DNA of 64,000 nt, from positions 124,001-188,000 of the forward strand of contig JAFABI010000087.1 in assembly GCA_023426125.1 (NCBI GenBank), read 5' to 3'. A program made the position numbers and the translations under genes. The stretch comes from Bacillota bacterium. Its GTDB lineage: Bacteria > Bacillota > Clostridia > Acetivibrionales > DTU013. Below, one piece after another: positions 24,466 to 33,438 of this stretch; position 1 is the first letter of the stretch; every line of letters starts with the position of its first letter. The notes below the pieces were generated by a model, which was given only the letters and a program-made list of their open reading frames with translations, was not told where the DNA came from and made no database searches.

Positions 24466-27105
24466 GTGGATATTTTAAATATTCAGTGTTTCAAAGGGAA
24501 AAACATATACAGTCACAGGCCTGTCATTAAAGCTATATTAGAGCTGGGCAGTTTATATGATACTCCCACGAAATGCATTGCCGGTTTTAACGAGGGGCTT
24601 TTGAAGCTGTTTCCCGGGTTTGCGGAGCATTGCTGCAGCCTCGGCTACGAAGGCGGCTTTAAGGATCGTCTGGAGGAAGGGACCTACCTGGCCCATGTAA
24701 CCGAGCATATGGTACTGGAAATACAAAATCTGCTGGGCTATGATGTTCATTACGGAAAGTCCAGAATCATGCAAAGCCCTTCCATGTATTTCATTATCTT
24801 TGAATATGTAAATGAAAAATTAGCTGTGGAAAGCCTTATTTGGGCTGTAAATATAGTGAATTCACTCATTGCCGGACACATGCCGGAAATAAGGGATATT
24901 TTGAGACAGATTGAAAAGGTGGACGCGGAAACCCGCCTGGGGCCCAGCACCAAGGGCATATATGAAGAAGCGGAAAGGCGGGGAATTCCCGTTACGCGCC
25001 TTGGCAGCGAGAGCATCCTGCAGCTGGGCTACGGCAAACACCTGAGGCTGGTGGAAGCATCCCTGACGGATAAGCCCGGCTGCATAGCCATCGACATTGC
25101 AGGCAACAAGCATCTTACAAAACAAATACTGGCCGCCAATGATATTCCCGTTCCTTACGGAGATATTGCCTACACCTTGCAGGCAGCCTTAATGTCCGCT
25201 TCCCATATGGGTTATCCGGTGGTTGTAAAGCCTTTCGACGCAAATCAGGGCAAGGGAGTGACTTTGAACATCATGGATGGAAAAGAGCTGGAGGCTGCAT
25301 ACGGAGAAGCCGTCAAGTTCAGCAAGGGAGTAATCGTGGAGAAGTTCATCACCGGAAAGGATTACAGGATTCTGGTGGTTGGCGATCATGCTGCCGCTGT
25401 TTCCGAGAGGGTGCCTCCATTTGTAGTGGGAGATGGAGTCCATACCATAAAAGAGCTGGTTTCTATCGAGAATGAAAATCCTTTGCGGGGAGACGACCAT
25501 GAAAAGCAGTTGACAAAAATAAAACTGGATAGCACGGCAATACAGGTTTTGAACAGAAGCGGACTGGAGATTGATTCGGTACCTTTGCCTGAACAGAAAG
25601 TATTCTTAAGGGAAAACGGCAACCTCAGTACAGGCGGCACAGCCAGGGATTGTACCGACGACCTCCATCCGGCCAATGCTGCAATAGCGGTGAAAGCGGC
25701 CAGGCTTCTCGGATTGGACGTCGCCGGAGTGGATCTCACTACCCGGGACATTGCAGTCCCGGTAAAAAGGGGAGAAGGCGCCGTGATTGAAGTAAATGCG
25801 GCGCCGGGCCTGAGGATGCATCTCTATCCCACGGAAGGCACGAAAAGAAACGTGACAAAGGACATCCTTGAAATGATTTATCCTGAAGGGACGCCTTTTA
25901 CGGTACCGATTGTCTCTATTACCGGAACAAACGGAAAAACAACAGTAACGCGGCTTATATCCCATGTTCTGGCATTGGCGGGAAAGAAGGTGGGAATGAC
26001 TACCACCAGCGGCATTTTCATTGGAAACCAGTGCATCTCAAAAGGGGATAATACCGGACCGGTCAGCGCCGGAATCGTACTTTCCGATAAAAGAGTCGAA
26101 GCGGCGGTTTTGGAGACCGCAAGGGGCGGTATCATCAGAAAAGGCCTTGGATATGACCTGGCCGATGTCGGGGTGGTCATAAATATCAGTGAGGACCATC
26201 TGGGCATAGACGGTATCGATACGTTGGAAGATCTGGCCTTTGCCAAAGCCCTGGTGGTTGAAGCGGTAAAAAAAGACGGGTATGCCGTCTTGAATGCCGA
26301 CGATGAAATGGCGCCCTTCCTTCTCAAAAGGGTAAACAGCAGGGTAATTCTGTTTACACGGCGTACAGACAATCTCCTTGTCTTCAAGCATATGGAAAGC
26401 GGTGGAAAAGCCGTATATGTCAAGGATGGCTCGGTCTATGTAAATTCTTCGGAGGAAGAAGATTTCGTTATTGGACTGGAGGACGTCCCAATTACCTTTA
26501 ACGGCAAGGCGGAATGCAATGTGGAGAATTCGCTGGCCGCCGTTTCCGCCCTCTATGCTCTGAATATTCCCGCGGATCTGATCAAAGCCGGACTGAAAAC
26601 CTTCAAACCGGATATCCAGACCAATCCGGGAAGGTTTAATATCATCGACATGGGCGATTTCCGGGTTATGCTGGATTATGGGCATAATCCGGCGGGCTAC
26701 AATGCTGTAACAGGCTGTATGGCCACGATAACTGCAGGCCGCTATGTCGGTGTGATAGGCATGCCGGGGGACAGGTCCAATAAAAACATAAAAGAGGTAG
26801 GCGAAATTTGCGGACATTCTTTTGCAAAAATCTATATAAAAGAGGATGAAGACTTGCGCGGCAGGATGGCGGGGGAGGTTGCCGGCTTGCTATTTGATGC
26901 TGTTGTTTCCACGGGGATGAACCGGGAAAGCATAGAAATCATCCATTCCGAGCTTAAGGCGTTGGAAACAGCCATAACCAATGCCCAACAGGGGGACCTG
27001 ATCGTTGTGTTTTATGAAGATTTTGATGCAGTGCTGAAACTGGTTGAAAGCATGAAGGACCAGAAGGTTGACAGGGTGCCCGATATGGCGGCGGCAGCAG
27101 GCTGA
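24466..27105 (+). CDS. cphA: cyanophycin synthetase
   Basis: 879 residues, the normal CphA length. It builds the Asp-Arg polymer cyanophycin from Asp and Arg with ATP, without a ribosome. Three parts are visible: an N-terminal domain (about 1-160), an ATP-grasp domain (about 210-475, with VVKPFDANQGKG) that adds Asp, and a Mur-ligase-like domain (about 485-860, P-loop GTNGKTT at 487-493) that adds Arg. GTG 24466 is ten bases after GGAGG; the frame extends upstream only into repeat DNA. Nitrogen and carbon storage, in clostridia perhaps linked to sporulation. Confidence 0.95.
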   Translation: MDILNIQCFKGKNIYSHRPVIKAILELGSLYDTPTKCIAGFNEGLLKLFPGFAEHCCSLGYEGGFKDRLEEGTYLAHVTEHMVLEIQNLLGYDVHYGKSRIMQSPSMYFIIFEYVNEKLAVESLIWAVNIVNSLIAGHMPEIRDILRQIEKVDAETRLGPSTKGIYEEAERRGIPVTRLGSESILQLGYGKHLRLVEASLTDKPGCIAIDIAGNKHLTKQILAANDIPVPYGDIAYTLQAALMSASHMGYPVVVKPFDANQGKGVTLNIMDGKELEAAYGEAVKFSKGVIVEKFITGKDYRILVVGDHAAAVSERVPPFVVGDGVHTIKELVSIENENPLRGDDHEKQLTKIKLDSTAIQVLNRSGLEIDSVPLPEQKVFLRENGNLSTGGTARDCTDDLHPANAAIAVKAARLLGLDVAGVDLTTRDIAVPVKRGEGAVIEVNAAPGLRMHLYPTEGTKRNVTKDILEMIYPEGTPFTVPIVSITGTNGKTTVTRLISHVLALAGKKVGMTTTSGIFIGNQCISKGDNTGPVSAGIVLSDKRVEAAVLETARGGIIRKGLGYDLADVGVVINISEDHLGIDGIDTLEDLAFAKALVVEAVKKDGYAVLNADDEMAPFLLKRVNSRVILFTRRTDNLLVFKHMESGGKAVYVKDGSVYVNSSEEEDFVIGLEDVPITFNGKAECNVENSLAAVSALYALNIPADLIKAGLKTFKPDIQTNPGRFNIIDMGDFRVMLDYGHNPAGYNAVTGCMATITAGRYVGVIGMPGDRSNKNIKEVGEICGHSFAKIYIKEDEDLRGRMAGEVAGLLFDAVVSTGMNRESIEIIHSELKALETAITNAQQGDLIVVFYEDFDAVLKLVESMKDQKVDRVPDMAAAAG

Positions 27106-27116
27106 CGGAATACAAT

Positions 27117-27192
27117 GCAGGGGCGGCCAATGGCCGCCCGTTATTTGCTGCCATGGATCGCATTATGCGGACGCGCAATGTGCGCCCCTGCC
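27117..27192. repeat. pair of opposed GGGGCG palindromic repeats
   Basis: GCAGGGGCGGCCAATGGCCG at 27118-27137 and, inverted, CGGACGCGCAATGTGCGCC at 27169-27187 followed by CCTGC. These flank a 27-base stretch after cphA and may act as a transcript end. Confidence 0.75.
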
Positions 27193-27287
27193 ACTTGGTT
27201 TGTGCATTGCTATAAAGTTAAAAGTACTAAAAAACATTTCTTCCGTTTTTTCTGCAAATGTCGATGGTGTTTGGCATTGGCAATATA

Positions 27288-27767
27288 CTAGCCTACTTTG
27301 TTTCCACAACCGGTACAAAATACGGCACCCTCAGCCAAAACCGCCCCGCATGCCGGACAAGTCGCCGGAGCAGCTTGCTGCTGCTGTTCCGGTTGAGGCG
27401 CTGCGGAAATGTCATTTTTTGTTCCGCACCTGGAGCAATAAATCTGTGCCCTTTCCATCTCAGCACCACAGCTTACACAGCTTTTAATGTTCTTGACTTC
27501 CAATATTTTTTCTTTTAAGGACTTGATATTCTGCTCATGTACCTTGATGGCTTCGCAGCTTTCCAGTACGTCCTGATCCACTGCACCGGCTACGCTGTAC
27601 TTTTCATAGACTGACTTGCCGATCTGTGTATAAAGCTTTTGTATTTTATCCTCCTCGGAACCGATATTAACGTTGAGTTTGGTAATCTCAACAAGCTCAC
27701 CGGATTTCTTAGCGGCCGCCTGAGCTGCTTCCCCTACTTTCTTTCCGATATTCTCCAGGAATGCCAT
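27288..27767 (-). CDS. zinc-ribbon protein with coiled-coil N-terminus
   Basis: 159 residues. The first 105 are charged and helical (probable coiled coil, with YTQIGKSVYEKY), followed by two CxxC...CxxC zinc ribbons at about 97-118 (CVSCGAEM, CSRCGTK) and 138-156 (CPACGAVL, CTGCGNK) joined by a Q/P/A-rich linker. Function unknown; proteins of this layout are common in Firmicutes. Start at ATG 27767 after GGAGG; an ATG at 27785 is upstream of that site. Confidence 0.8.
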   Translation of the reverse strand: MAFLENIGKKVGEAAQAAAKKSGELVEITKLNVNIGSEEDKIQKLYTQIGKSVYEKYSVAGAVDQDVLESCEAIKVHEQNIKSLKEKILEVKNIKSCVSCGAEMERAQIYCSRCGTKNDISAAPQPEQQQQAAPATCPACGAVLAEGAVFCTGCGNKVG

Positions 27768-27914
27768 AATATAACCTCCGTTCACATTTTGATTTCTATA
27801 GGATAAACATGGATTTGTCCTACTTCTATTATATGTGACTTGCGGCGTGAATACAATAGGATGGCACCTGAAGTGTCCTCGAAAAGGTGAATTTAATTGC
27901 TTAGGCTGATTCTG

Positions 27915-29309
27915 CTAAATTGTCGCAGCACTGGCCTTTGAATATCTGCTTACCATAGACAGGTGCTGTTTGCTTTTGTTTATATAATTCACCAGCGCCG
28001 GTTCAATTTCACTCTTTTTGAGATACCGGAATCTTATGGTGGTATGATTCTCAAAATTATTCTCATGTACCAGCTTCATAATGGTCTTATGATCCACATG
28101 ATACCTGTTCATTAATTCCTGAACGGTGATATAAGCTTCCAACGGTCTTGGAATAAGCGGGTCTCCCCCAAAATGCTTTATGCACAATTCCGTAATGGTG
28201 GTGGGATTGCTTTCAAGCTTTTGTGCAATCTGTACATAGGTAAAGCCCTGCTTGCGCAGATTCCAGATCTCATCCTTGTCCAACTCCCGGGCATCCTTTT
28301 TCGCGCTTTTATAAATAAAACCGTGGTTTGCAATGAAGTCGTTTATCGTCATGCCGGTAGCTTTGGCATGTCTCTTGATATAGCCATACAGGGTAGAGTT
28401 GTCGTGAAGGTTATAGATGAATTTGCCTGCAGCAGCAGCACTAAGGCGTCTTTTGACTGCAGCGTCCTGCTTCTCTTTAATCAGCTTGCCGATATCATCC
28501 CGGATCTCTTTCTGATGCTCTTCGTTGTCGACGGTTTTATATAGATAATATTCCTTTGCTTTCAGCGTAGAGGAATCAAACATTGCCATCAGCATACCTG
28601 CAAGCCCCAGCCTCCGGAAGTCGGAGGTGCTTAACAGCAGTATTTCGTTCAGGCTGTATCTCTTGCTTTTAAAGGTTTTATGCATAAAGTGGAAAGCATT
28701 GTCAAGGGACTCTGCCGCCGCCCATTTCGTTTTGTATTTAAAATCTGCAGGGTGAAATTTGTTGGGGTACACAAAGTTAAACAGGGAATAAATTGACCAG
28801 TTGAAGTAGGCAAGGACATTGTATATTCCATGCTTGATGAGCCTTTTTTTCCAGTCAAGATGCGGGATATTGTCTATCCGGCGGATACCCTCCTTGCGGA
28901 CCATATCCTGTACGGCTTCAATGATGGCATTGTCATCGTGCCAGATTCCATGCTTGCTCCACATCCATTCCTTCAGCTGCCTGCTCTTGAATTCTTCCGG
29001 ATAGGCATTTTTGAGCAGCATTAAAACATCATGGCTGAACACCCTTTGAACCATGCCAAAAAGCTTGTTGTCAATAAGCATCTGTTTTATTTGCTTGAGA
29101 TTGTATTGCGGGAGTTGATCCAGCTCTATTTTTTCAACGTTTTCCAGACAATAGCGCGTTAAAATTCTGCAGATGACTCTTACGCCCTTGTATTGATATT
29201 TTTCAACCGTCCAGAAGTCCTTGGGGAATCTTGCATTCTTCTCCAAAACATTCTTGTATTCCACAAGGGCTTTCAACTCTTTCGTATTGCATTTAAATAT
29301 ATTTACCAT
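27915..29309 (-). CDS. unassigned protein with C-terminal HTH segments (DUF4046-like?)
   Basis: 464 residues, no signal or membrane segment. The middle (about 100-260) has repeated patterns, such as YNVLAYFNWSIYSLFNFVYP followed by NKFHPADF, that remind me of DUF4046 repeats. The C-terminal third holds two likely DNA-binding helices: IWNLRKQGFTYVQIAQKL and VQELMNRYHVDHKTIMKLV. I infer a DNA-binding protein of unknown role. Monocistronic, both flanks being other-strand genes or spacer. The start ATG 29309 has only CAGGA as a binding site. Confidence 0.6.
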   Translation of the reverse strand: MVNIFKCNTKELKALVEYKNVLEKNARFPKDFWTVEKYQYKGVRVICRILTRYCLENVEKIELDQLPQYNLKQIKQMLIDNKLFGMVQRVFSHDVLMLLKNAYPEEFKSRQLKEWMWSKHGIWHDDNAIIEAVQDMVRKEGIRRIDNIPHLDWKKRLIKHGIYNVLAYFNWSIYSLFNFVYPNKFHPADFKYKTKWAAAESLDNAFHFMHKTFKSKRYSLNEILLLSTSDFRRLGLAGMLMAMFDSSTLKAKEYYLYKTVDNEEHQKEIRDDIGKLIKEKQDAAVKRRLSAAAAGKFIYNLHDNSTLYGYIKRHAKATGMTINDFIANHGFIYKSAKKDARELDKDEIWNLRKQGFTYVQIAQKLESNPTTITELCIKHFGGDPLIPRPLEAYITVQELMNRYHVDHKTIMKLVHENNFENHTTIRFRYLKKSEIEPALVNYINKSKQHLSMVSRYSKASAATI

Positions 29310-29515
29310 AATCCTGATGCAGCTCCCGTCATTTCTATTATTTCTATTTTAAACTTGAAAATGCATGATTACAATATAAAAATTACCCAAAATTCAAAAT
29401 CTAATCCTGTCAATTTTACAGACTGGCAGAAAGCGCAGGAAGAAGGTATATACCTGCGATGGTGTAAAATTTTTATGCTATAATTCTTTCACAGCGTCCA
29501 CACCTGTAAAACGAC

Positions 29516-29544
29516 TTGTTGCCACGTATCGGATATATTATAAT
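29516..29544 (+). promoter_or_regulatory. predicted sigma-A promoter of the alcohol dehydrogenase gene
   Basis: -35 TTGTTG (29516-29521), 17-bp spacer, -10 TATAAT (29539-29544). The start codon is about 24 nt after the expected transcript start. Confidence 0.65.
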
Positions 29545-29574
29545 GTAAAAAGGACGACGAAATTGGAGGTAGAG

Positions 29575-30690
29575 ATGAAATTTAATTATAACATAGGGAC
29601 AAAGGTAATCTTCGGAAAGGATTGCATAAGGCAAAACGGGCAGGTCTTTCCGGCTTATGGCAAAAAAGCCCTTATTGTCACCGGCAGGCGGTCCGCCAGG
29701 GAAAGCGGAGCCCTTGACGATCTATGTGAAACGCTGGCCGGTCAGGAAATAGCATTTGAACTATATGACAGGGTGGATAACAATCCTTCTCTCGACAATG
29801 TCGGTGAAGGCGGAAGGATAGCGCGGCAGTGCGAAGCAAATTTTATCGTCGGTATCGGGGGAGGCTCACCGCTGGATGCCTCCAAGGCTATCGCAGTGCT
29901 TGCGTCAAATGATATTGAGCCAAAAGAACTATTCGGAAACAAATTCCAACACACTCCGCTGCCTGTTATTGCCGTTCCTACCACTGCAGGGACGGGCAGT
30001 GAAATAACACCTTATTCCATACTGACGCGAAACGACCTGCAGACCAAGATGAGCTTTGGAAATGAAGCTACCTTTCCCAAAATTGCCTTTATGGATTACC
30101 GGTACACCGAGAGCCTGCCCAGGGATGTCACTGTCAACACTGCGGTGGACGCTCTGTCCCACGCAGTTGAAGGGTATCTGTGCAGAAGAAGCACACCGGT
30201 GAGCGATATTTTTGCAGTTGAAGCGATAAAAACCTTCGGAGAGTGTTTGCCTGCTCTGATGAATGGCCGGATTGGCCCGGAGACGCGGGAGAAGCTTTTG
30301 TATGCCGCGATGCTTGGCGGTATGGTGATCTCTCATACGGGAACGACCATTGTCCATGGGATGGGCTACAATCTTACCTATTTCAAGGGATTGCCCCACG
30401 GCAAAGCCAACGGACTTCTGATGAAAGAATATTTTAAATTCAATTATGGTCTGGCAAAAGACAAAATAGACATAATATTACATTTGTTGAATATAAAGGA
30501 TTTCACGGAGTTTGGGAACATCATGGATATACTTATGGAGGACAGGCTGAAGCTCAGCAGGGAGGAAATCGACAGGTTTTCTTCCATCACAATGCAACAA
30601 AGAAGTACTTTGAACAACATACGGGAAGTAAATAAATCCGACATTGAGGGGATTTTTGAAAAAGCCCTTGCCCCATCTCCGGATGAATAG
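29575..30690 (+). CDS. iron-containing alcohol dehydrogenase
   Basis: 371 residues, group III dehydrogenase. It interconverts an alcohol and an aldehyde with NAD(P). Seen: nucleotide motif GIGGGSPLDASKA, the conserved AVPTTAGTGSE, and metal ligands in VDALSHAVEGYL, HGMGYNL and LPHGKANGLL. ATG 29575 follows GGAGGT; a TTG at 29563 is upstream of that site. Likely in fermentation or aldehyde removal; substrate not predictable. Single-gene unit with its own promoter. Confidence 0.92.
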   Translation: MKFNYNIGTKVIFGKDCIRQNGQVFPAYGKKALIVTGRRSARESGALDDLCETLAGQEIAFELYDRVDNNPSLDNVGEGGRIARQCEANFIVGIGGGSPLDASKAIAVLASNDIEPKELFGNKFQHTPLPVIAVPTTAGTGSEITPYSILTRNDLQTKMSFGNEATFPKIAFMDYRYTESLPRDVTVNTAVDALSHAVEGYLCRRSTPVSDIFAVEAIKTFGECLPALMNGRIGPETREKLLYAAMLGGMVISHTGTTIVHGMGYNLTYFKGLPHGKANGLLMKEYFKFNYGLAKDKIDIILHLLNIKDFTEFGNIMDILMEDRLKLSREEIDRFSSITMQQRSTLNNIREVNKSDIEGIFEKALAPSPDE

Positions 30691-30821
30691 GAAACAAAGC
30701 GGGAAATAAAAAATTCCATGTCCGGCCGGGATAGTACATCTGGTCTTTAAGCCGGGTTTGGTGTATTATTATTTTATAAAGGGCACACATTAAAACTAAT
30801 AACGCAAAGGGGAATTTGTCA

Positions 30822-31190
30822 GTGGATAAAATTTTGATAAAGGGAATGAAGGTTTTCGGATATCACGGTACCCGGCCGGAGGAACAGGCAAACGGACAGG
30901 ATTTCATCATTGACGTTGAAATGCTGCTTGATCTGAAAAAGGCCGGCCATACCGATAATATGGAAGATACCGTTGATTGCTATCAGATTTACTCGATGAC
31001 AAAGCAGATTGCAAAAAATAATGTTTTTCGACTGATCGAACGGCTTGCCGACAATATTGCCCGGGAAATACTGTCGAAAAACGATAAAATAGAAGAAGTC
31101 AAAGTGCGGATAACAAAACCGGATGCTCCATTGACCGGTGAATTCGAAAGCATAGGGGCGGAACTGGTGCTTACGCGAAAGGATGTATAA
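30822..31190 (+). CDS. folB: dihydroneopterin aldolase
   Basis: 122 residues, the usual length. It converts dihydroneopterin to 6-hydroxymethyl-dihydropterin in folate synthesis. Diagnostic features: FGYHGTRPEE near the N-terminus with the conserved Glu, Tyr from DCYQIYSM and Lys in RITKPDAPL. Start GTG 30822 follows AAAGGGGAA; a TTG at 30816 is too close to that site. folK and folP are not adjacent. It leads a small group with the unknown 31212 gene and birA. Confidence 0.92.
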   Translation: MDKILIKGMKVFGYHGTRPEEQANGQDFIIDVEMLLDLKKAGHTDNMEDTVDCYQIYSMTKQIAKNNVFRLIERLADNIAREILSKNDKIEEVKVRITKPDAPLTGEFESIGAELVLTRKDV

Positions 31191-31211
31191 GATAAGTTGT
31201 GAGGAGGCTCT

Positions 31212-31838
31212 ATGGTGGAAGTTTATTTTTACTTGCCGGCCGGGAATGTGGAAAATGCCGTAGAATGCGGCGTAAAGCTGTCGGATTGGTACAGTAAGGA
31301 AATAGAGCTGGAAGGTAGAAGCAGGAAATGTATTTCTGCGCTTTTAAATCCGCGGGATGATATGAAGAGGTACAGATCGTCCGAATTTAAATGCATAAAA
31401 ATGGAAGTAATGCCAAAATATTGTTATATTGCTGACAGTCTTCTATACGAGACGGGCCTGGCAAATCCGGAAGCGATGGAGATGTATCTGCGCACCATCG
31501 TACCTGTGGGAAAGTATAATTTCGGACATTTCCGGCTTCCCGAATGCCTGGTGGTCAGCACGGTGATAGGCGATCACGTAAGTATTCTCGATAAAAGGCT
31601 GGATTCCCCTGTTTTATACACGAATTCGGAAGAACTTTATGTGGGAAATATCATCGAAGACTTTAAAGAAAAGTATGGCAATTTTAATGACGCCCTGCTG
31701 TATTCTTTCTTTTTGAAACTTGTAGAATACGGCGGCTACAGGATGATACGCCATGAAGGCAGCGGTACGGCTATTTTTATCAGCAATGCCGACGAAAAGG
31801 TTTACACAATAAGGATACCGGATTTAGGGAGCTTTTGA
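31212..31838 (+). CDS. conserved-looking protein of unknown function
   Basis: 208 residues, soluble, mixed alpha/beta, no motif I recognise and no signal peptide. Features: MVEVYFYLPAGNVENAVECG at the start (a possible ferredoxin-like fold) and a Tyr/Phe-rich C-terminal half. GAGGAGG precedes ATG 31212. It lies 22 bp after folB and its stop overlaps the birA start (TGATG), so it is co-translated with birA. A role in cofactor metabolism is only suggested by neighbours. Confidence 0.75.
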   Translation: MVEVYFYLPAGNVENAVECGVKLSDWYSKEIELEGRSRKCISALLNPRDDMKRYRSSEFKCIKMEVMPKYCYIADSLLYETGLANPEAMEMYLRTIVPVGKYNFGHFRLPECLVVSTVIGDHVSILDKRLDSPVLYTNSEELYVGNIIEDFKEKYGNFNDALLYSFFLKLVEYGGYRMIRHEGSGTAIFISNADEKVYTIRIPDLGSF

Positions 31839-32854
31839 TGCAAGGTGATAAAAAGTATGAAATACTTGGGATGCTAAAGGAGAAATATCCGGAATTCATC
31901 TCAGGCGAGGAGTTAAGCAGGCATTTTCACATTTCCAGGACGGCAGTCTGGAAATATGTAAAAAGTCTCAAAGCGGACGGATATCTTCTGGAAGCCTCTT
32001 CAAAGATAGGTTACAAGCTTGTTTCAAGGTCAGGCGTATTTAATGGGTATGAAATTGCAGACAGGCTTGAAACCCATGTCCTTGGAAAAAGGGTTCTATA
32101 TTTTGAAACCCTGGATTCTACCAACAATTATGCAAAGCAAATCGCATTGGAAGGCGCAGAAGAAGGTGTGGCCGTAGTTGCCGGAAGTCAGAGCGGCGGC
32201 AGGGGGAGGCTGGGAAGGAAATGGGATTCCCCCTCCGGTTCGGGAATCTACCTGTCCCTTATCCTCAGACCTGTACTGCCGCCGGAAGAAGTCCAGGGAA
32301 TCACCCTTGCCGCGTCGGTAGCGGTTGCTCAGGCCATAGAAAAAATTGCAGGGATAAGGCCGGGGATCAAATGGCCCAATGATGTGCTGCTGGGGGATAA
32401 GAAGGTATGTGGAATACTGACGGAAATGAATTCCGAAATGGAACAGGTGAATTTTATTGTGCTGGGAATCGGTATCAATTATGGCCGGCAGCAGGGTGAA
32501 TTTCCTGCAGAACTGGCAGAAAAGGCAACCTCTCTGGACGCTTATGCGGCGAAACGGGGAATTGATATAAAAAATGCCGACCGGCTGCTGCTGCTGCGCA
32601 CGGTTCTCCAGGAACTGGATGAGATTTACGTCTTGATAACAAACAACCGGACCGCGGAAGTGCTGGACAAATGGAAGGAGTACTCCGTCACTCTTGGCAG
32701 GGAGGTGCGGATAATTTCCGGAGCAACGGAATATACTGCAGTTGCAGAGGGGATAACCGACGGCGGAAAGCTGATGGTAAGGTGCGGCGACGGGGAAGTC
32801 AAACTGGTCCAATCAGGGGAGGTTATGCTGCGGGGTGTTTCAGGCTATGTGTAA
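31838..32854 (+). CDS. birA: biotin-protein ligase and biotin operon repressor
   Basis: 338 residues: N-terminal winged HTH (about 1-65, SRTAVWKYVKSL), central ligase domain (about 80-255) with the biotinyl-AMP loop GRGRLGRKW and KWPNDVLL, and a C-terminal SH3-like domain. It attaches biotin to carboxylases and, in this two-domain class, represses biotin genes. ATG 31838 overlaps the preceding stop. Confidence 0.94.
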   Translation: MQGDKKYEILGMLKEKYPEFISGEELSRHFHISRTAVWKYVKSLKADGYLLEASSKIGYKLVSRSGVFNGYEIADRLETHVLGKRVLYFETLDSTNNYAKQIALEGAEEGVAVVAGSQSGGRGRLGRKWDSPSGSGIYLSLILRPVLPPEEVQGITLAASVAVAQAIEKIAGIRPGIKWPNDVLLGDKKVCGILTEMNSEMEQVNFIVLGIGINYGRQQGEFPAELAEKATSLDAYAAKRGIDIKNADRLLLLRTVLQELDEIYVLITNNRTAEVLDKWKEYSVTLGREVRIISGATEYTAVAEGITDGGKLMVRCGDGEVKLVQSGEVMLRGVSGYV

Positions 32855-32921
32855 AATCCGATTTGACTTGTAGGGATAATTAAAATAAAATAGTGAATAA
32901 CATTTAGCTGGAGGAAAAGCA

Positions 32922-33407
32922 ATGGTAAGAAGGCGCGATTATAATCGCAGAAATAACAACCCGGGCGGTCCGAGGGAGCAGAATCAGGAGCGCAGCCAGA
33001 ATCAGCCCCAGGCCAACAATCCGGGTGGCAACAGGATTCCGAATCAGGCTTCAAGCCAGAATCACGGCCAGAGCCAGAATCACAGCCAGAACCAGGCCCA
33101 GGGCCAGAGCCAGGGGAATCCCCAGACGCCGGGCAATCAGACTCAGTCTTCGACGCATACAGGCGGTCAAAACCAGAGGAGCCAGCATCCCCAGAGAGAA
33201 CCTTCCCATAACAGGGAGGCCAATCAGAACAGGAACTATTCGAGGGACAGGGACAACCAGCCCCGGCAGTACGGCTCGCAGAATCCCCCGAGACACAGCA
33301 CCAGAAACCGGGCGGAAGAAACTCTGGAAGATATCAAGGAAGATATCAAAAGAATAGAAAAAGAAATAGAGCTTGAAATAAAAGAGATAAAAAGCATGAA
33401 GCTGTAA
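32922..33407 (+). CDS. Q/N/S/R-rich disordered protein with C-terminal charged helix
   Basis: 161 residues. Residues about 1-125 are almost only Q, N, S, R, G, P and H, including many S/G-Q-N units around 45-75, and should be disordered. The last 30 residues switch to a charged helix (EDIKEDIKRIEKEIELEIKE). GAGGAAAAG precedes ATG 32922. No known family. The N-terminal RRR and high pI suggest nucleic acid or phosphate-surface binding; a coat or condensate-forming role is speculation. It lies between birA and coaX on the same strand. Confidence 0.75.
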   Translation: MVRRRDYNRRNNNPGGPREQNQERSQNQPQANNPGGNRIPNQASSQNHGQSQNHSQNQAQGQSQGNPQTPGNQTQSSTHTGGQNQRSQHPQREPSHNREANQNRNYSRDRDNQPRQYGSQNPPRHSTRNRAEETLEDIKEDIKRIEKEIELEIKEIKSMKL

Positions 33408-33438
33408 TGTGCTTTAACGGATATGAGGTGGAATAAAA

